A stretch of DNA of 64,000 bases from an uncultured Bacteroidales bacterium (GTDB lineage Bacteria > Bacteroidota > Bacteroidia > Bacteroidales > UBA932). The notes under the pieces are model-generated. The model was given only the letters and a program-made list of their open reading frames with translations, was not told the origin of the DNA and did no database searches. Positions 27,373 to 36,093 of this stretch are shown one piece after another. Each line of letters starts with the position of its first letter. The first letter of the stretch is position 1. The DNA is taken from the NCBI GenBank assembly GCA_944323825.1, contig CALUTY010000011.1, positions 51,705-115,704 on the forward strand, in the 5' to 3' direction. The translations under genes and the position numbers were made by a program.

Positions 27373-28155
27373 ATGGTCATAAAAAAAGACAAAGGCATCA
27401 AAGGAAATATCAGCCTGCCGTGCCGGCTGCATACTGACCTGCTGGAGGCGGGATGTGACGAGGCAGGCAGAGGCCCGCTTGCAGGCCCGGTATTCGCGGC
27501 AGCCGTCATCCTGCCCCCGGACTTTCATCATCCGCTCCTCAACGATTCCAAGAAAATGACGGAAAAATCCCGCGAAATCCTCCGGGAAGTGATAATAAAA
27601 GAAGCCATTGCATACGCAGTGGAGGCGGTTTCTGCTGAAGAGATAGACAAGATAAACATCCTGAACGCTTCCATTGCAGGCATGTGGAGAGCCATCATGA
27701 ACCTGCCCGTAAGACCGGAACAAATCGTGGTGGACGGCAACAGGTTCAAGCCATACGGAAGAATTCCGTCAGCGACCCTGTCAGACAGAAGCATCGCAGT
27801 GTCACGCCTGAACAGGATTGCCGGACCGGCTCCTCAGCCGCAGAAAACCATTACACAGAAGAAAAGCCTCCCGTGGGAAAATCCAGGACTTGCTGCAGAC
27901 TATGGCACCATTCCATTTGAATGCATAGTCAAAGGCGACGGCAGATTCGCAGACATCGCCGCAGCATCTGTGCTGGCCAAAACCGGCAGGGACGCATACA
28001 TGAAAAACCTGGCGGAACAATATCCGCAATACGGATGGGAAAGGAACATGGGCTACCCCACAAGAGAACACATCGATGCTGTCAGGAAATACGGACTGAC
28101 CCCGCACCACCGGAAAAGTTTTCATCTGAAGGAACTCGAACCGGTACTTTTCTGA
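27373..28155 (+). CDS. rnhB: Ribonuclease HII
   Basis: Cuts RNA in RNA-DNA hybrids and starts removal of misincorporated ribonucleotides. DEAGRGPLAGPVFAAAVIL (about 29-47) holds the first two acidic catalytic residues and the GRG motif; VVDGN (116-120) and KGDGRFADIAAASVLAK provide the remaining ones; NMGYPTREH and HRKSF mark the C-terminus. At 260 residues it is longer than usual (~200) through an insertion of about 50 residues, between GNRFKPY and the KGDGRF strand, rich in Pro, Gln and Lys. The catalytic residues are all present, so it should be active. Confidence 0.93.
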   Translation: MVIKKDKGIKGNISLPCRLHTDLLEAGCDEAGRGPLAGPVFAAAVILPPDFHHPLLNDSKKMTEKSREILREVIIKEAIAYAVEAVSAEEIDKINILNASIAGMWRAIMNLPVRPEQIVVDGNRFKPYGRIPSATLSDRSIAVSRLNRIAGPAPQPQKTITQKKSLPWENPGLAADYGTIPFECIVKGDGRFADIAAASVLAKTGRDAYMKNLAEQYPQYGWERNMGYPTREHIDAVRKYGLTPHHRKSFHLKELEPVLF

Positions 28156-28185
28156 TTCAGCACCTGAAATTCGTGGAGGAAATGT

Positions 28186-28193
28186 TATATTTG
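28186..28193 (+). promoter_or_regulatory. -7 promoter box of the S46 peptidase gene
   Basis: TATATTTG, exact TAnnTTTG; leader about 33 nt to the ATG at 28232. Confidence 0.55.
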
Positions 28194-28231
28194 CATTTTG
28201 CAATTTTCTGAATTTTTAAATCTCATCAGAT

Positions 28232-30403
28232 ATGAAGAAAATACTTTGTGCCATTACGGCTCTGGCTGTATTTTCCGCAGGAATGAGGGCAGATGAAGGC
28301 ATGTGGATGCTCCCGCTCCTGCAGAAGATGAACAGCAAGACAATGACTGAACTGGGATGCCGGCTCTCGGCAGACGACATCTACAGCATCAACCATTCTT
28401 CGCTCAAGGATGCCATAGTGCAGTTCGGAGGCGGATGTACCGGAGAAATAATTTCCGGCGAAGGACTTCTCGTGACCAACCACCACTGCGGATATGCCAG
28501 CATCCAGAAGCTCAGCTCTGTGGACCATGACTACCTCACGGACGGCTACTGGGCAATGAACCGCAGCGAGGAACTTCCGGTGGAAGGTCTGACCGTGACT
28601 TTCCTTGAAAGCATGACGGACATCACCGCCGCCCTCAATAAGGCCGAGAAACAGGCTCTGAAGGAATACAGGAACAGACCGGCTGCCGAACTTGACTCCC
28701 TCGTGGCCAAGGCAGTGTCCGACAAGGAGGCCGAACTCATGAAAAAGGCCCAGGACAGCAACCCGCACTGCGATGTCGAGGGCATTTCCTTCTACAACAA
28801 CAATGTAAAATATATAATAGTCTACAAGACCTACAAGGACATCCGCTTCGTGGGCGCACCGCCTTCCTCCATCGGAAAGTTCGGAGCCGACACCGACAAC
28901 TGGATGTGGCCGCGCCACACAGGCGACTTCTCGATGTTCCGTGTATATGCCGACAAGGACAACAATCCTGCGGAATATTCAGAAGACAATGTACCTTACA
29001 CCCCGAAGAACCATCTGAAGATATCCCTCAAAGGATTCAACGAAGGGGACTATGCCATGATCATGGGCTATCCGGGCAGGACAAACAGGTTCTACACCTC
29101 TCCTGAACTGCAGTCCCTGCTTGATATCCAGGACATTTCCATCGAAGCCCGCACCATCCGCCAGGACATAATGATGGAAGACATGCTGGCAGACCCTAAA
29201 GTGAAAATCCAGTACGCGAGCAAATACGCAGGCTCTTCCAACGGATGGAAGAAATGGATAGGGATGAAACAGGCATTCGCAAAGCTGAATGTAATCGGAC
29301 GGGCTGAGGAAGAGGAAGCCGCATTCACTGCCTGGGTCAACGCCTCTCCAAAGAGGCAGGAGGCATACGGGAATGCCCTCGGGCAGATCAAGGAGGGTGT
29401 GGAATCCGGAAGAACAGCCAACCGCATTGCGAGGACAGCCATAGAATCCGTCTTCAGGATAGAGCTTTCCAGCATAGCTACCACATTCAACAACGCAGCC
29501 AAGACATCACTGAGAGCAACCGAGGTCAAAGACACACTGAAGGCTTTTGAAGACGCCTTCGCCGCCGTGGCTGACCTCTACAAGGACTACTCCGTCAGCA
29601 CGGATATCAAGGAGGCAAAGGCCCTGCTCAATTATTACAGGTCTCATGTGGACTCCACATACTATCTGAAAGGTCTCGGCGAGGACTTCGGAACAATGGA
29701 CATCGACAAATATGTGGATGAACTGTTCGCTGCAAGCGTATTCTCCTCAGCAGACAAATTGAGCGAGGCAATAGACAGCCCGGACCGTGCGGAAATCTTC
29801 TCCGATCCGGCAATTTCCCTGGCAAGGGCAGCCGGAGAAGTATTGGCTCCGCTTTACGCAGACATAAACAAAAGCGACTCACTCCTTGCCGCAGGAAGGA
29901 AAGCCTACACTGCAGGTCTTCTGGAGTGGAAGAAGGACGAGCCATCATACCCTGATGCCAATTTCACCATGCGCCTGACATACGGAACGATAAAGGGATA
30001 TTCCCCTAAGGATGCCGTCACCTATAAATATTACACCACCCTAGACGGAGTGATGGAAAAGGAAGACCCGGACAACTGGGAATTCGTAGTGCCTGCCAAG
30101 CTGAAAGAACTCTGGAAAGCCCAGGATTTCGGCGACTATGCCCTGCCTGACGGCAAGATGCCGGTGGCCTTCCTATCCAACAACGACATCACGGGAGGCA
30201 ACTCCGGCAGCCCTGTCCTCAACGCCGACGGAGAACTGATAGGCCTTGCATTCGACGGCAACTGGGAGTCAATGAGCAGCGACATAATGTTCGAGCCGGA
30301 CCTCCAGAGGTGCATCAATGTGGACATCCGCTATGTCCTCTTCATCGTGGACAAGTTCGGCGGTGCCGGATATCTCCTTGATGAGATGGCTATAGTAAAA
30401 TAA
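28232..30403 (+). CDS. S46-family dipeptidyl-peptidase (DPP7/DPP11-like)
   Basis: Periplasmic serine peptidase releasing dipeptides from peptide N-termini; feeds asaccharolytic amino-acid use in Bacteroidota. Signal peptide ends near residue 20 (MRA-DEGMW), leaving the mature N-terminus DEGMWMLP that is typical for the family. Catalytic His85 in VTNHHCGY, Asp in RHTGDFSMFRVY (about 227), and Ser in GGNSGSP (about 655) are all present. 723 residues is normal. DPP7 and DPP11 differ in a single S1 residue (Gly or Arg) that I could not place securely, so the specificity (hydrophobic or acidic P1) is left open. Confidence 0.93.
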   Translation: MKKILCAITALAVFSAGMRADEGMWMLPLLQKMNSKTMTELGCRLSADDIYSINHSSLKDAIVQFGGGCTGEIISGEGLLVTNHHCGYASIQKLSSVDHDYLTDGYWAMNRSEELPVEGLTVTFLESMTDITAALNKAEKQALKEYRNRPAAELDSLVAKAVSDKEAELMKKAQDSNPHCDVEGISFYNNNVKYIIVYKTYKDIRFVGAPPSSIGKFGADTDNWMWPRHTGDFSMFRVYADKDNNPAEYSEDNVPYTPKNHLKISLKGFNEGDYAMIMGYPGRTNRFYTSPELQSLLDIQDISIEARTIRQDIMMEDMLADPKVKIQYASKYAGSSNGWKKWIGMKQAFAKLNVIGRAEEEEAAFTAWVNASPKRQEAYGNALGQIKEGVESGRTANRIARTAIESVFRIELSSIATTFNNAAKTSLRATEVKDTLKAFEDAFAAVADLYKDYSVSTDIKEAKALLNYYRSHVDSTYYLKGLGEDFGTMDIDKYVDELFAASVFSSADKLSEAIDSPDRAEIFSDPAISLARAAGEVLAPLYADINKSDSLLAAGRKAYTAGLLEWKKDEPSYPDANFTMRLTYGTIKGYSPKDAVTYKYYTTLDGVMEKEDPDNWEFVVPAKLKELWKAQDFGDYALPDGKMPVAFLSNNDITGGNSGSPVLNADGELIGLAFDGNWESMSSDIMFEPDLQRCINVDIRYVLFIVDKFGGAGYLLDEMAIVK

Positions 30404-30424
30404 GCCGGGACAAGCAACACACTG

Positions 30425-30686
30425 AGAAGAGGGAAACAAGAATGCCATTGTTCACCCTCTTCTTGATATAAAATGTGTATCCGATGAAATTCATCGGACA
30501 ACCGATTATGGAGCAGGATGTAATCCTGCGACAGTCCTCCCGGAGAGGGAGGAATAAGGTGGGTGACGCCCCTTAATAAGGGGCTGTCGCGGAGCGACTG
30601 GGGATTAAGACAATTGGATTTCGAAGAAATCCTTAACGACGGTTCGACGAATTCCCTGGGAGCGAGCATTATAAATTCGTCGAACC
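30425..30686. repeat. Cluster of eight short inverted repeats (candidate palindromic element or structured RNA)
   Basis: Stems, by arms: 30425-30433/30455-30463 (9 bp, with AACAA/TTGTT inside); 30481-30488/30490-30497 (8 bp); 30513-30519/30523-30529 (7 bp); 30535-30541/30547-30553 (7 bp); 30568-30574/30578-30584 (7 bp); 30586-30590/30594-30598 (5 bp); 30616-30621/30627-30632 (6 bp); 30641-30653/30674-30686 (13 bp, perfect). They fill almost the whole gap between the S46 peptidase stop and the mrp start. The first may be the peptidase terminator, although its T-tract is poor. No ORF is apparent. Confidence 0.8.
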
Positions 30687-30702
30687 GACATTAATATAGC
30701 CA

Positions 30703-31782
30703 ATGAAACAGAATGAAATAATGAAGATGCTCTACGATGTGCAGCACCCTGCAAAAGGCGACAAGAACATCGTGGAACTCGGAATGGTGGAAAAGGTCGA
30801 ATGCGAAGACGGCAAGGTGACCGTCACCCTCGCATTCTCCAGACACCGGGACCCGCTCGCAGAATACCTCATAGGCAGCACAAAGGCAGCCATCATCAGG
30901 CACGCGCCGGGAACAGAAGTGGATGTCAAGACCATAATAAGGGACGAGGCCAAGAAAAAGCCTGCCGGACTGGACCTTGGCTTTGACGAAATTTCAAAGG
31001 TAAGGCATATAATAGGAGTGGCTTCCGGGAAAGGCGGAGTCGGGAAATCCACTGTCGCTGTCAACCTTGCCGTTGCCCTTGCACGCCTCGGCTACAAGGT
31101 CGGACTCGCTGACGCCGATGTCTACGGCCCGTCCGTCCCGAAAATGACAGGAACTGAAAACGACCAGCCCCAGGCGTTCCTGGAAGGAGAAAAGGAGGTC
31201 ATCATGCCTCTTGAAAAATACGGTGTCAAATGGATGTCAATAGGCTATTTCGCCAAGCCTGAACAGGCCCTTATATGGAGAGGCCCCATGGCCTGCAATG
31301 CCTTGAAGCAGATGATACTGCAGGTAAGATGGGGAGAACTGGACTTCCTGCTCATAGACATGCCTCCGGGAACAGGCGACATACACATCAGCCTCGTGCA
31401 TGACATTCCTCTGACAGGAGCCGTCATAGTGACTACCCCTCAGGCAGTAGCCCTTGCCGATGTGGAAAAGGGAGTGAACATGTTCCGCAATGAAAGCATC
31501 CGCAAGCCTATATTCGGCCTGGTGGAAAACATGGCCTGGTTTACTCCGGAAGAGCTTCCTGAAAACAGGTACTACATCTTCGGAAAAGACGGAGGCCGCG
31601 AAATGGCAGACAGATATGGCATCCCTCTCCTCGGCCAGATTCCTATCGTCCAGAGCATCCGCGAAAGCGGTGACGGCGGCGAACCTGCCGCCCTTTCCGA
31701 CAGACCGGACGGACTCGCCTTCATAGACCTCGCCGGCAAGCTTGCCGAAGCAGTCAAACCATTTGACGGAAAGTCAGAATAA
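30703..31782 (+). CDS. mrp: Mrp/ApbC-family ATP-binding Fe-S cluster carrier
   Basis: P-loop ATPase that binds and transfers iron-sulfur clusters. Residues 1-85 are a MIP18/DUF59 domain (MLYDVQHPAKGDKNIVELGM); residues 100-340 the deviant Walker A ATPase with ASGKGGVGKSTVAVNLA, switch region DADVYGPSVPKM, and IDMPPGTGD. The usual CPxC motif near the C-terminus (after VENMA) is replaced by AWFTPEELPEN, so the bridging cluster ligands of E. coli Mrp are missing; this form occurs in other Bacteroidota as far as I recall. No promoter box is evident in front; the hairpin cluster ends 17 nt before the ATG. Confidence 0.92.
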   Translation: MKQNEIMKMLYDVQHPAKGDKNIVELGMVEKVECEDGKVTVTLAFSRHRDPLAEYLIGSTKAAIIRHAPGTEVDVKTIIRDEAKKKPAGLDLGFDEISKVRHIIGVASGKGGVGKSTVAVNLAVALARLGYKVGLADADVYGPSVPKMTGTENDQPQAFLEGEKEVIMPLEKYGVKWMSIGYFAKPEQALIWRGPMACNALKQMILQVRWGELDFLLIDMPPGTGDIHISLVHDIPLTGAVIVTTPQAVALADVEKGVNMFRNESIRKPIFGLVENMAWFTPEELPENRYYIFGKDGGREMADRYGIPLLGQIPIVQSIRESGDGGEPAALSDRPDGLAFIDLAGKLAEAVKPFDGKSE

Positions 31783-31800
31783 GAAATGTCGTCAAGAAAG

Positions 31801-31846
31801 AACCCTGTCATCATCCGGAAACGGATTTTGACAGGGTTTCTTTTTT
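31801..31846 (+). terminator. Rho-independent terminator after mrp
   Basis: 10-bp stem AACCCTGTCA/TGACAGGGTT (31801-31810 with 31829-31838) with an inner ATCCG/CGGAT stem, followed by CTTTTTT. It may also serve the convergent DUF4234 gene. Confidence 0.88.
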
Positions 31847-31857
31847 ATTTCCCGGAT

Positions 31858-32271
31858 TCAGAATCGCGGTCCGGCAGCTGCCAGTTCCGCATTGTAGCTC
31901 TCGCATAGAAAGTTCATGGCCTTGAAGAACCTGTGACAGAAAATGAACGGCCCCACCACAATCAGTGAACCGAAGACTTCCCAGCCCCAGAAATCCCAGA
32001 CGCTGAAATCATACGGAATGCTCCTGGTCTTGAGTTCATCCCCTATCCTTGCACAAAGGCGGTGATACCATACCAGCGGCGCAATCCCGAGTGTCAGCCA
32101 GCTGAAAATGAAGAATATCAGACAGTAATTCATCGTATTCTTGCCGTCGTGCTTCGTGGCAATCATATTGATCTCGATGGATACCTTGGTCATCACCACT
32201 ATTGCATAAATGCCGAGAGTAATGATGGAAAGAAGAATGAACTTCAGAAGTCCCCTGTCCGTTGTTAACAT
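31858..32271 (-). CDS. DUF4234-like membrane protein
   Basis: 137 residues with four membrane segments. The start RGLLKFILLSIITLGIYAIV is characteristic of DUF4234: a TM helix with the SIITLGIY motif. TM2 is FFIFSWLTLGIAPLVWYH and further hydrophobic segments run through FGSLIVVGPFIFCHRF. Function of the family is unknown. Monocistronic, facing mrp across a terminator, and with a divergent spacer of 184 nt to the next gene in which I see nothing clear. Confidence 0.75.
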   Translation of the reverse strand: MLTTDRGLLKFILLSIITLGIYAIVVMTKVSIEINMIATKHDGKNTMNYCLIFFIFSWLTLGIAPLVWYHRLCARIGDELKTRSIPYDFSVWDFWGWEVFGSLIVVGPFIFCHRFFKAMNFLCESYNAELAAAGPRF

Positions 32272-32455
32272 AAGAAAAAGATTTATAAGTCAGTAAATAA
32301 GGTTACAGTCATTCCGATGTCCACGCAAAGCAGGTTTCAAAGTCAGAAATACAACACACAAGAGCCCACATGACGCCAATAACCTGAATCACATCATTTT
32401 CATAAAGGTAGACAAAATTTATATACTATCCAAATCCAATGCAGCCCACCCGGCA

Positions 32456-33466
32456 TTATCTCCTTAGGCGGACAAAGATGCTCAACGGAAGCTTCTTTCC
32501 GAAACGGTCATCCAAGACAAGCTCCCCGGAGTCGATGAGCACATTTGCGGGCTCGGACAGACTGCCTTTACGGATATCTGTCCCGTCTGCTCCTCCAGCA
32601 ATCCTGCCGGCATTCCCTCCTATTCCGAATGCCTGCCGCACCACAGTCTCCCCGAGGACGGCAGAATATCCGTTGGAATACAGATTGAGCACCATGAAGC
32701 TGTCATTGGGGGCAAGGATTGCAGCCACATTGGTCAGCATTTCGTAGAGGCATTCATCCAGTTTCCACTTTTCTCCGTCAGGGCCATGCCCGTATGCAGG
32801 AGGGTCAAGGATAATCCCCTGATAGACATTCCCCCTCTTCGCCTCCCTCCTGGCGAATTTCATTGCATCCTCAACGACCCACCTTATATTGTCCATCCGG
32901 CTTATTTCCATATTGTTCCGGGCCCATGTCACCACCTGGCGGACAGAGTCGAGATGTGTAACATCCGCTCCGGCAGCCTTCGCGGCCAGGGATGCAGCGC
33001 CTGTATATGCAAAGAGATTCAGCACCTTCGGCTTGGGACGCCCTTCAGAGTCCGCCTTTGACACGAGTTCACGGGTATTGCTGTATATGTACTCCCAGTT
33101 CGGGGACTGCTCCGGAAAGACACCGACATGCTTGAATGCCGTAAGTCCCAGTCTCAGTGAAAACGACAGTCCGGGCTGGCCTCCCTTATAACGGATGATC
33201 CATTGGTCAGCCGCATTCTTCAGCCTTTCCCATGTGCCGCTGTCCTCTTTCCCGGCCCTCGCAAATCCTGCTCCCGGCTTGAAACGGATATGCATCATCC
33301 TTGACCATTCTGCTTCAGACATTGATTTGCCCCACAAGGCCTTGGGCTCAGGTCTGGCAAGGATATGGTCACCGAACCGTTCAAGTTTTTCAAAATTGCC
33401 CGAATCTATGAGTTCATAATCGGTCCAGAACTCCCCCGGCATCTCTATTGTCATGATATTGTTCAT
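32456..33466 (-). CDS. SAM-dependent methyltransferase, RlmI-like (rRNA cytosine methyltransferase group)
   Basis: Class I Rossmann methyltransferase. Residues 1-100 form a small substrate-binding part; motif I is VLNLFAYTGAASLAA (about 147-161), acidic motif II THLDSV, and the catalytic/adenine-side motif IILDPPAYGHGP with DPPAYG typical for RlmI/RlmK-type 23S rRNA and related enzymes. Length 336. The precise target nucleotide is not predictable. A TAnnTTTG box at 33482-33475 leaves an mRNA leader of at most a few nucleotides before ATG 33466; ATG 33454 is an alternative start. Confidence 0.85.
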   Translation of the reverse strand: MNNIMTIEMPGEFWTDYELIDSGNFEKLERFGDHILARPEPKALWGKSMSEAEWSRMMHIRFKPGAGFARAGKEDSGTWERLKNAADQWIIRYKGGQPGLSFSLRLGLTAFKHVGVFPEQSPNWEYIYSNTRELVSKADSEGRPKPKVLNLFAYTGAASLAAKAAGADVTHLDSVRQVVTWARNNMEISRMDNIRWVVEDAMKFARREAKRGNVYQGIILDPPAYGHGPDGEKWKLDECLYEMLTNVAAILAPNDSFMVLNLYSNGYSAVLGETVVRQAFGIGGNAGRIAGGADGTDIRKGSLSEPANVLIDSGELVLDDRFGKKLPLSIFVRLRR

Positions 33467-33474
33467 TAATCATG

Positions 33475-33482
33475 CAAAAATA
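33475..33482 (-). promoter_or_regulatory. -7 promoter box next to the methyltransferase start codon
   Basis: TATTTTTG on the minus strand, exact TAnnTTTG, with 8 nt between its last base and the ATG at 33466. Expected transcript start is 1-4 nt before the ATG. Confidence 0.5.
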
Positions 33483-33544
33483 CGGAATTTTAACTGATTA
33501 TTTCAACAACGGCTGAGGCACGGCATATTATTCCGTAATTTTTC

Positions 33545-33552
33545 TATCTTTG
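33545..33552 (+). promoter_or_regulatory. -7 promoter box of pgk
   Basis: TATCTTTG, exact match; leader about 80 nt to the ATG at 33638. Confidence 0.6.
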
Positions 33553-33637
33553 CAGGATAGTTGGCAATGGCAGGAATTTTGCTTATTTCTGCCGCCGGAA
33601 AACAGTTCAGAAAAACAACTTTTAACAGAATAACGTT

Positions 33638-34891
33638 ATGCAACAGAGTATTGACACTTACGATTTCTCCGGCAAGAAGGCTCTTGTCAGGGTAGATTTC
33701 AATGTTCCTCTCAACGAGAATTTCGAAATCACGGATGACACCCGCATCAGGGCAGCTGTGCCTACCCTCAAGAAGGTAATCGAGAAAGGAGGTTCAGTGA
33801 TTATCATGTCACACCTCGGCCGTCCTAAGGGAGTGACTGAGAAATTCTCTCTCAAACACATCCTCGGCCGCGTGGAAGAACTTCTCGGTGTTCCTGTAAA
33901 ATTTGCCGACGACTGCCAGAACGCAGACGCACAGGTGGCTTCCCTGAAACCGGGCGAAGTGCTTGTACTTGAAAACCTCCGTTTCTATGCAGAGGAGGAA
34001 GGCAAGCCGAGAGGTCTCGCAGAAGATGCCACTGACGAGGAGAAGAAGGCAGCCAAGGCAGCCGTGAAGGAAAGCCAGAAGAAATTCGTTGCAAAACTCG
34101 CTTCATACGGCGACTGCTACATCAACGACGCATTCGGTACAGCCCACAGGGCACACGCCTCCACAGCCCTCATCGCCAAATATTTCCCGAACGACAAGAT
34201 GTTCGGCTACCTCATGGAAGGCGAGATCAAGGCTCTTGAAAGAGTTGTCAACAACCCTGAGCGCCCTGTAACAGCCATCATCGGTGGCGCAAAGGTATCT
34301 TCAAAGATCGGCATCATCGAGCACCTCTTCGACGTGGTTGACAACATGATCATCGGCGGCGGCATGGTCTACACCTTCGTCAAAGCCCAGGGCGGCAAGA
34401 TCGGAAACTCCCTCTGCGAGGACGACCAGCTCCAGCTTGCCCTTGACACCCTGAAGAAAGCCGAGGAGAAAGGCGTGAAACTCTATCTTTCAAAGGAAGT
34501 TGTCATCGCCGATGCATTCGCTGAAGGCGCCAACACCAAGATCTGCCACAACACCGAGATTCCTGACGGATGGGAGGGCGTTGACGCAGCTCCAAGCACA
34601 CTCGCAGAGTGGGAGGATGTCCTCATGAAGTCAAAGACCATCCTCTGGAACGGTCCTGTAGGCGTATTTGAGATCCCTTCATTCGCCAAAGGAACCAACC
34701 GTGTAGCAGAAATCCTCGCCAAGGCCACCGAAAACGGAGCCTTCACCCTCGTCGGCGGCGGTGATTCCGTTGCAGCCGTGACACAGATGGGCTACGCCAA
34801 GAAGGTAAGCTATGTATCCACCGGCGGCGGCGCCATGCTCGAGTACCTCGAAGGCAAGGAACTTCCAGGCATCGCAGCCATCCGCGAGTAA
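33638..34891 (+). CDS. pgk: Phosphoglycerate kinase
   Basis: Glycolytic enzyme converting 1,3-bisphosphoglycerate and ADP to 3-phosphoglycerate and ATP. 417 residues, normal length. [11 protein letters not shown] near the N-terminus is the family signature; SHLGRPKG follows; [11 protein letters not shown] and the C-terminal nucleotide-binding [16 protein letters not shown] and [13 protein letters not shown] are all there. Codon use is strongly biased to C-ending codons, consistent with high expression. Own promoter upstream and strong terminator downstream: a single-gene unit. Confidence 0.98.
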   Translation: MQQSIDTYDFSGKKALVRVDFNVPLNENFEITDDTRIRAAVPTLKKVIEKGGSVIIMSHLGRPKGVTEKFSLKHILGRVEELLGVPVKFADDCQNADAQVASLKPGEVLVLENLRFYAEEEGKPRGLAEDATDEEKKAAKAAVKESQKKFVAKLASYGDCYINDAFGTAHRAHASTALIAKYFPNDKMFGYLMEGEIKALERVVNNPERPVTAIIGGAKVSSKIGIIEHLFDVVDNMIIGGGMVYTFVKAQGGKIGNSLCEDDQLQLALDTLKKAEEKGVKLYLSKEVVIADAFAEGANTKICHNTEIPDGWEGVDAAPSTLAEWEDVLMKSKTILWNGPVGVFEIPSFAKGTNRVAEILAKATENGAFTLVGGGDSVAAVTQMGYAKKVSYVSTGGGAMLEYLEGKELPGIAAIRE

Positions 34892-34946
34892 TCCCGCCAG
34901 GCTACAACTGACACAACGACATATTTTCCCAACAGGGAAATCATCA

Positions 34947-34979
34947 ACGGCTTCGGAGAGTCTCCGGAGCCGTTTTTTT
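34947..34979 (+). terminator. Rho-independent terminator after pgk
   Basis: Stem ACGGCTTCGGAGA / TCTCCGGAGCCGT (one G-U pair) followed by seven T. The rest of the 307-nt gap to lgt contains only the lgt promoter. Confidence 0.92.
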
Positions 34980-35075
34980 CATAATACATGTCCTGAACGC
35001 ACCCGAATCAACAAAACACATAAAACAAATGTGATTACAGTGGACAGGCTGTTCAGATAATTGCGGGAAAATGTA

Positions 35076-35083
35076 TATCTTTG
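35076..35083 (+). promoter_or_regulatory. -7 promoter box of lgt
   Basis: TATCTTTG, exact match, with a partial TTC at the -33 position. Leader about 110 nt. Confidence 0.55.
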
Positions 35084-35198
35084 CATGATTGGGGTGGAGA
35101 GGGCATATTTGCCGGAGGCGGAAAAAGGAAAAAGTAAAGGATAAACAAAATGGAAGCTGGCCTGAAATCAAGAACAGCTTCTGAAATAGGGAACTATA

Positions 35199-36080
35199 AT
35201 GTTTGATCTATTGTTTGTAAACTGGCATGTGAATCCGGAAATATTCCATATCGGGTCACTGTCGATAAGGTGGTACAGCCTGCTGTTCATATCTGGATTT
35301 TTCATCGGATGGTTCATCTTCAAGTGGTTCTTCAAGAGGGAGGGCGTGCCGGTCAGCCTGCTTGACCCGCTGCTCTATACGCTGCTGATAGCCACTATTG
35401 TAGGGGCGAGGCTCGGGCACTGCATCTTCTATCAGCCAGACTATTATTTCGGGAGCTGGAAAGGATTCTGGGAGATATTCATGGTGTGGAAAGGAGGGCT
35501 TGCGAGCCACGGGGGAACGATAGCGCTGATTCTGGCAATGTGGTGGTTCTCACATCACTACGGCAGGAAATACGACTTCGACCTGCTGTGGATTCTGGAC
35601 AGGCTCTGCATTACTGTATGCTTTGCGGGAGCCCTGATACGAATCGGGAACCTCTTCAACTCGGAAATATATGGAGATGTCACAAATCTGCCGTGGGGCT
35701 TCATCTTCGAGCTGCGCGGGGAAACGGAGCCGAAGCATCCGACCCAGCTCTATGAGGCATTGAGCTACACCATACTCGGATTTGTCCTCCTCTGGATGTA
35801 CAGGTACAAATTGGACAAACTCAAAAGGGGCACTATCCTCGGCATATTCTTCATCGTGCTTTTCGGAATGAGATTCCTGATAGAGTTCATCAAGGAGCCT
35901 CAGGTGGGATTTGAGGAAGGCATGGCACTGAACATGGGACAGATATTGAGCATACCGTTCATTGTTCTCGGCATCGGGCTGCTGATATACAGCCTTAAAT
36001 GGGGAAAGCCCGCCATGATACAGCATCCTCAGAAGCCGCACCAGACTCCGACGCATTATGCCAAAAGCCTGTCAAAATAG
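35199..36080 (+). CDS. lgt: Prolipoprotein diacylglyceryl transferase
   Basis: Inner-membrane enzyme that transfers diacylglycerol from phosphatidylglycerol to the lipobox cysteine, the first step of lipoprotein maturation. 293 residues, seven membrane segments. Family marks: IRWYSLLF, GARLGHCIFYQ, GGLASHGGTIAL, RIGNLFNSEIYG (Arg and Asn essential), HPTQLYEALS and MRFLIEFIKEPQVG. Probably co-transcribed with the downstream deacylase and HAD genes. The number of lipoproteins in this window (metal adaptor, NodT part, GldH) fits a normal Bacteroidota lipoproteome. Confidence 0.97.
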   Translation: MFDLLFVNWHVNPEIFHIGSLSIRWYSLLFISGFFIGWFIFKWFFKREGVPVSLLDPLLYTLLIATIVGARLGHCIFYQPDYYFGSWKGFWEIFMVWKGGLASHGGTIALILAMWWFSHHYGRKYDFDLLWILDRLCITVCFAGALIRIGNLFNSEIYGDVTNLPWGFIFELRGETEPKHPTQLYEALSYTILGFVLLWMYRYKLDKLKRGTILGIFFIVLFGMRFLIEFIKEPQVGFEEGMALNMGQILSIPFIVLGIGLLIYSLKWGKPAMIQHPQKPHQTPTHYAKSLSK

Positions 36081-36093
36081 TCCTGCAGAAGAA

